Shown here one piece after another: positions 42,568 through 42,907 of a DNA stretch of 42,907 bases. Below the pieces are notes generated by a model that saw only the letters and a list, made by a program, of their open reading frames with translations, was not told the origin of the DNA and did not search any database. The number at the start of each line of letters is the position of its first letter. The first letter of the stretch is position 1. The translations under genes and the position numbers were made by a program. Source of the stretch: Stemphylium vesicarium (taxonomy: Eukaryota; Ascomycota; Dothideomycetes; Pleosporales; Pleosporaceae); the NCBI GenBank assembly GCA_004380135.1, contig QXCR01000203.1, positions 1 to 42,907 of the forward strand, written 5' to 3'.

Positions 42568-42907
42568 TTACCTGTCGGACTCCACCAGAATGTCGGTGAC
42601 ATGTTTTACAGACCTGTCAACAATCAAGCGGCTTGCAAGCGCTTGATCAATCTACAATCAAGCCGACGGTTCCATCAATCAAGCCTCTCGCATAGAGATT
42701 GGTTAGCAATCAAGCTCAAGAGACGAAGCTTGATTGATCAGCTTGATCAGATTGATGCAGCGAGGCGGCGAAGGCGGCGGAGGCTGCTCGCCTAGTTAGC
42801 ATTGTTTTCGCTGAGGGAGCCGCGTACCCAGCCATCTGCCCATCTACTAGCCACCCAATTGAGCCTATATTACCCTCGGATTGGGACGATCATGAGTAAA
42901 CTCAACA
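42568..42907. other. Right-edge repeat-like region
   Basis: Contains the motif cluster described next and no gene. From about 42755 on there is a GGCGGC-rich stretch and ordinary sequence to the edge. Confidence 0.4.
42621..42754. repeat. Cluster of AATCAAGC / GCTTGATT motifs
   Basis: Four direct copies of AATCAAGC (42622, 42656, 42677, 42708) and three of its near reverse complement GCTTGATC or GCTTGATT (42641, 42728, 42741), plus GATTGATG at 42750, occur in about 135 bp. Such dense short motifs in both orientations resemble the subterminal binding sites of DNA transposons of the hAT or similar type. No transposase or defined end is in the window. Confidence 0.55.

Overview
The window reads as nuclear DNA of a filamentous ascomycete. 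Genes are split by short introns, mostly 46-63 bp, with GT-AG ends and CTAAC or CTGAC branch-like motifs. Families such as MED5/Nut1, a fungal rhodopsin-domain membrane protein, a PigL_N-type protein and fungal BTB proteins point to Pezizomycotina. The protein flavour suggests Dothideomycetes/Pleosporales, but that lineage is an inference from memory of the families. No tRNA, rRNA, CRISPR array or intact transposon was found.

Layout, left to right. An unknown 276-residue ORF (272-1102, -) is followed by a secreted family 1 pectate lyase (2494-3560, +). A 2.7 kb gene-poor stretch then carries a run of TATA-like core promoters, all on the + strand. Next comes a head-to-head pair: the mitochondrial small-subunit ribosomal protein Rsm25/mS23 (6272-7096, -) and a PPR-like protein (7433-9235, +). 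A 3.8 kb gene-poor stretch contains a probable broken gene relic at 11186-11712. A seven-helix rhodopsin-domain protein (13030-14455, +) is followed by 3.3 kb with nothing recognised.

The middle holds a BTB-type protein (17760-18818, +) whose frame appears cut short by two TAG codons, mitochondrial malonyl-CoA:ACP transacylase (19424-20709, -), a short-chain dehydrogenase (21019-22094, -), Mediator subunit 5 (22533-26014, -) and a conserved fungal protein of unknown role (26718-27467, -).

The right part has an aldo-keto reductase (29016-30358, +), NADP-dependent glutamate dehydrogenase (31321-32978, +), a G-rich convergent spacer with a quadruplex-type repeat, a PigL_N-domain protein (34145-35745, -), a Pro/Gln-rich protein (36501-38259, +), a second short-chain dehydrogenase (38619-39621, -) and a small basic His/Thr-rich protein (40795-41191, +). 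At the right edge is a 5'-truncated gene (41516-42567, -) abutting a dense cluster of AATCAAGC/GCTTGATT motifs, probably the edge of a repeat element.

Most genes are ordinary housekeeping or metabolic genes, not an operon or a biosynthetic cluster. Functional links I can see are the divergent mitochondrial pair and two mitochondrial functions in one window (translation, and type II fatty acid synthesis). I did not find a convincing new multi-gene system. The least explained signals are the promoter-like array at 3.6-5.8 kb, the relic at 11.2-11.7 kb, the possible nonsense changes in the BTB gene, and the truncated gene next to the right-edge repeat.
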